Source: Collinsella sp. (lineage in GTDB: Bacteria; Actinomycetota; Coriobacteriia; Coriobacteriales; Coriobacteriaceae). Taken from it: DNA of 8,029 nt. Location: contig JAHYYK010000025.1 in NCBI GenBank assembly GCA_019425005.1, positions 1 through 8,029 on the forward strand, given 5' to 3'. Made by a program: the position numbers and the translations under genes. Below the pieces are notes generated by a model. The model had not been told where the DNA came from and did not search any database. It saw nothing but the letters and a program-made list of their open reading frames with translations. Shown one piece after another: positions 6,429 to 8,029 of this stretch (the first letter of the stretch is position 1; every line of letters starts with the position of its first letter).

Positions 6429-6653
6429 ATGTACTCCGTTACATGTTTATTTATATGTCGCTCAACTCAAACATATTAACGCACATCGCGCTTGTCCCAA
6501 CTATTTCCACGAACGGCTGGAAAAGCATGGTCAGCGGCTCGCAAATACGTCCCACACCAAAGGTAAGGATTATGCAAATAACACCCTATGAGTACGTTAA
6601 CATCAATCCTCTGATTTTCCTGCCCCGCGTGTTTTGGGCGCCCCCAGCTGCGC

Positions 6654-6659
6654 TATACT
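6654..6659 (+). promoter_or_regulatory. Probable -10 box of galE
   Basis: TATACT (5 of 6 to consensus) lies 37 bases before the galE ATG, giving a leader of about 30 nt. The -35 region is weak; TTTTGG at 6632-6637 is the nearest candidate at 16-bp spacing. The rest of the 268-bp spacer (6429-6653) serves as divergent upstream region for the hydrolase gene and galE, and I see no gene in it. Confidence 0.5.
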
Positions 6660-6696
6660 CCCCTCAAGAAGTGTTCCTGATTCGATAGGAGACTAC

Positions 6697-7758
6697 ATGT
6701 CCAAAGCACTCGACCCCAAAGACACCTGCGTCCTCGTTACCGGCGGCGCCGGCTTTATCGGCTCGCACACCGTCGTTCAGCTGCTCGAGGGTGGCTACCA
6801 GGTTGTCGTCGTCGATGACCTCTCCAACTCCAGTGCCGTTGCCATCGACCGCGTCAAGACCATCGTGGGCGACGAAGCCGCCAAGAACCTCACCTTCTAC
6901 AAGGCCAACGTGCTCGACCGCGATGCGATGAACAAGATCTTCGATACCCATCAGATCGACCGTGTCATCCACTTTGCCGGCTTTAAGGCCGTCGGCGAGT
7001 CGGTGAGCAAGCCCGTCGAGTACTACCACAACAACATCGAGAACACCCTGGTGCTCATCGACGTCATGCGCAACCATGGCTGCAAGTCCATCATCTTCTC
7101 GAGCTCCTCGACCGTCTACGGCGACCCGGACAACCCGCCCGTCACCGAGGAAGACCCCAAGAAGCCCGCAACCAACCCCTATGGCTGGACCAAGTGGATG
7201 ATCGAGCAGATCCTTATGGACGTCCACACCGCCGACCCCGAGTGGGACGTCGTGCTGCTCCGTTACTTCAACCCCATCGGCGCTCATCCGTCGGGCCTGA
7301 TCGGCGAGGACCCCAAGGGCATCCCCAACAACCTGGTGCCCTATGTCGCCCAGGTCGCCGTGGGCAAGCTCGAGGCCGTTCAGGTCTTTGGCAACGACTA
7401 CCCCACCCCCGACGGCACCGGCGTGCGCGACTACATCCACGTGTGCGATCTGGCCTCTGGTCACGTTGCCGCCCTTAACTGGATGAACGGCAAGACCGGC
7501 GTCGAGATCTTTAACCTGGGCACCGGCACCGGCACCTCGGTACTCGAGGTCGTCGCCGCCTTCTCCAAGGCTTGTGGCAAGGAGCTGCCCTACGTGATCC
7601 GCGAGCGCCGCGCCGGCGACATCGCTGCCAACTGGTGCGATGCCTCCAAGGCCGAGCGCATGATGGGCTGGAAGGCCCAGTACGACATCGCGGACATGTG
7701 CCGCGATAGCTGGAACTGGCAGAGCCACAACCCCAACGGCTTCGCCGACGCCGAGTAG
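6697..7758 (+). CDS. galE: UDP-glucose 4-epimerase
   Basis: Cytosolic NAD-dependent short-chain dehydrogenase/reductase-type epimerase that interconverts UDP-galactose and UDP-glucose, used in the Leloir pathway and for supplying UDP-Gal to glycans. The 353-residue protein has the Rossmann motif TGGAGFIGSH (15-24), the NAD-contact stretch HFAGFKAVGES (92-102) and SSSSTVYGD (135-143). It has the catalytic YxxxK pair Y162/K166 in NPYGWTKWM, and RYFNPIGAHPSG (189-200) for substrate binding. VRDYIHV (243-249) and the C-terminal WQSHNPNGF are also family-typical. The residue aligning with E. coli Tyr299 and human Cys307, which limits acceptance of N-acetylated sugars, is Asn312 (AANWCDASKA). That leaves UDP-GlcNAc/GalNAc activity possible but unproven. 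The ATG at 6697 has AGGAG (6687-6691) at 5-nt spacing, favoured over an upstream in-frame ATG at 6634 that lies before the promoter. It is a single-gene unit with its own terminator. Confidence 0.97.
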   Translation: MSKALDPKDTCVLVTGGAGFIGSHTVVQLLEGGYQVVVVDDLSNSSAVAIDRVKTIVGDEAAKNLTFYKANVLDRDAMNKIFDTHQIDRVIHFAGFKAVGESVSKPVEYYHNNIENTLVLIDVMRNHGCKSIIFSSSSTVYGDPDNPPVTEEDPKKPATNPYGWTKWMIEQILMDVHTADPEWDVVLLRYFNPIGAHPSGLIGEDPKGIPNNLVPYVAQVAVGKLEAVQVFGNDYPTPDGTGVRDYIHVCDLASGHVAALNWMNGKTGVEIFNLGTGTGTSVLEVVAAFSKACGKELPYVIRERRAGDIAANWCDASKAERMMGWKAQYDIADMCRDSWNWQSHNPNGFADAE

Positions 7759-7780
7759 CAAAAACCTACATACCGTTCTT

Positions 7781-7815
7781 GCCCCGATCTCACGTTGTGA
7801 GGTCGGGGCTTTTTT
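7781..7815 (+). terminator. Strong intrinsic terminator of galE
   Basis: A 13-bp stem (7781-7793 with 7797-7809, one G-U pair) with a 3-nt GTT loop is followed directly by six T residues (7810-7815). It begins 22 bases after the galE stop and separates galE from malQ. Confidence 0.95.
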
Positions 7816-7864
7816 CATGGCATGTAGCCATTCGCCGAAAATCGACCAACTTTTTTATCTTGCC

Positions 7865-7894
7865 TGTACATGTTTAAACAACATGTTTTACAAT
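7865..7894 (+). promoter_or_regulatory. Probable malQ promoter with repeated ACATGTTT boxes
   Basis: A -10 box TACAAT (7889-7894, 5 of 6) pairs with a possible -35 TGTACA (7865-7870, 4 of 6) at 18 bp. Between and across them ACATGTTT occurs twice (7868-7875 and 7881-7888), with the palindrome TGTTTAAACA (7871-7880) inside. This is plausible as a regulator site, but the regulator is unknown. Transcription from here gives a leader of about 80 nt. Confidence 0.45.
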
Positions 7895-7979
7895 AGGCGT
7901 ATCGAATCAGAACATCGGAGGCGGACTGCACACCCATCGGCAGGCCGACCCCACAACAAGAAGGTTGGTGAGCGCATTC

Positions 7980-8029
7980 ATGGAGCGTGCAAGCGGCGTC
8001 CTCATGCCCGTCTCATCTCTGCCCGGACC
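7980..8029 (+). CDS. malQ: 4-alpha-glucanotransferase (amylomaltase), N-terminal fragment cut by window end
   Basis: Only 16 complete codons are visible. They read MERASGVLMPVSSLPG, the characteristic N-terminus of GH77 amylomaltase/disproportionating enzyme. In maltodextrin and glycogen metabolism this cytosolic enzyme transfers glucan segments between alpha-1,4-glucans and releases glucose. The start is uncertain. The ATG at 7980 has GGTGAG 7 nt upstream, while an in-frame GTG at 7968 would add four residues and sits 3 nt after AAGAAGG. It is the first gene after the galE terminator, with its own promoter region. The identification rests on a short but distinctive N-terminal motif. Confidence 0.8.
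   Translation, partial: MERASGVLMPVSSLPG

Noticed and set aside
6572..6688. 38-codon frame upstream of galE with an AAGGAT-like site before its ATG, ending 8 nt before the galE start
   Set aside because: The proposed galE -10 box lies inside it, codon use (for example ATA and ACA) is unlike the neighbouring genes, and the peptide has no recognisable feature. A leader peptide is possible but unsupported.
6664..7818. Long open frame antisense to galE
   Set aside because: No protein-family motif, and it is entirely opposite a confident galE. It is a composition-driven shadow.
7895..7979. Riboswitch or attenuator in the malQ leader
   Set aside because: The roughly 80-nt leader has only a weak TCGG/CCGA hairpin (7937-7948) and no terminator or known aptamer pattern.

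Overview
The window looks like a piece of a high-GC Actinomycetota chromosome, most likely class Coriobacteriia and perhaps Collinsella or a close relative. This is an inference from GC- and AGG-rich ribosome binding sites, TATACT-like -10 boxes, GC-rich coding sequence, the protein styles (PcsB-like coiled coil fused to a CHAP-type domain behind a twin-arginine signal) and the combination of a phosphoketolase with GalE and MalQ. No 16S or database search was possible. The genes are mostly conserved metabolism and cell-wall functions. I see no transposase, integrase, phage, CRISPR, rRNA or tRNA gene.

Layout: bases 1-92 hold two hairpins beyond the end of xfp. Bases 93-2621 (-) encode a full-length xylulose-5-phosphate/fructose-6-phosphate phosphoketolase. 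The 204-bp gap 2622-2825 carries a probable xfp promoter and two CG-centred palindromes 21 bp apart that look like LacI-family operators. Bases 2826-3854 (-) encode a LacI/GalR-family repressor, so regulator and likely target lie in tandem with the operators between them. A divergent promoter region (3855-4037) separates it from murB (4038-5000, +), which ends in a strong bidirectional-looking terminator. Bases 5041-5222, between convergent murB and the cell-wall hydrolase gene, contain a perfect 33-bp inverted repeat with 70 bp between its arms, and a terminator-like hairpin is nested inside. Bases 5223-6428 (-) encode a secreted coiled-coil peptidoglycan hydrolase. A 268-bp divergent spacer leads to galE (6697-7758, +) with a textbook terminator. 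After it come a promoter region with repeated ACATGTTT boxes and the first codons of malQ (7980 onward, +), cut by the window end.

How the genes fit together: xfp would give a phosphoketolase route from pentose- or hexose-phosphates to acetyl-phosphate, probably under sugar-responsive control by the adjacent LacI protein. galE (galactose/UDP-sugar interconversion) and malQ (maltodextrin/glycogen processing) add carbohydrate functions, each as its own transcription unit. murB and the CHAP-type hydrolase make and remodel peptidoglycan. The two most interesting signals are the paired operators upstream of xfp and the long nested inverted repeat at 5073-5220.
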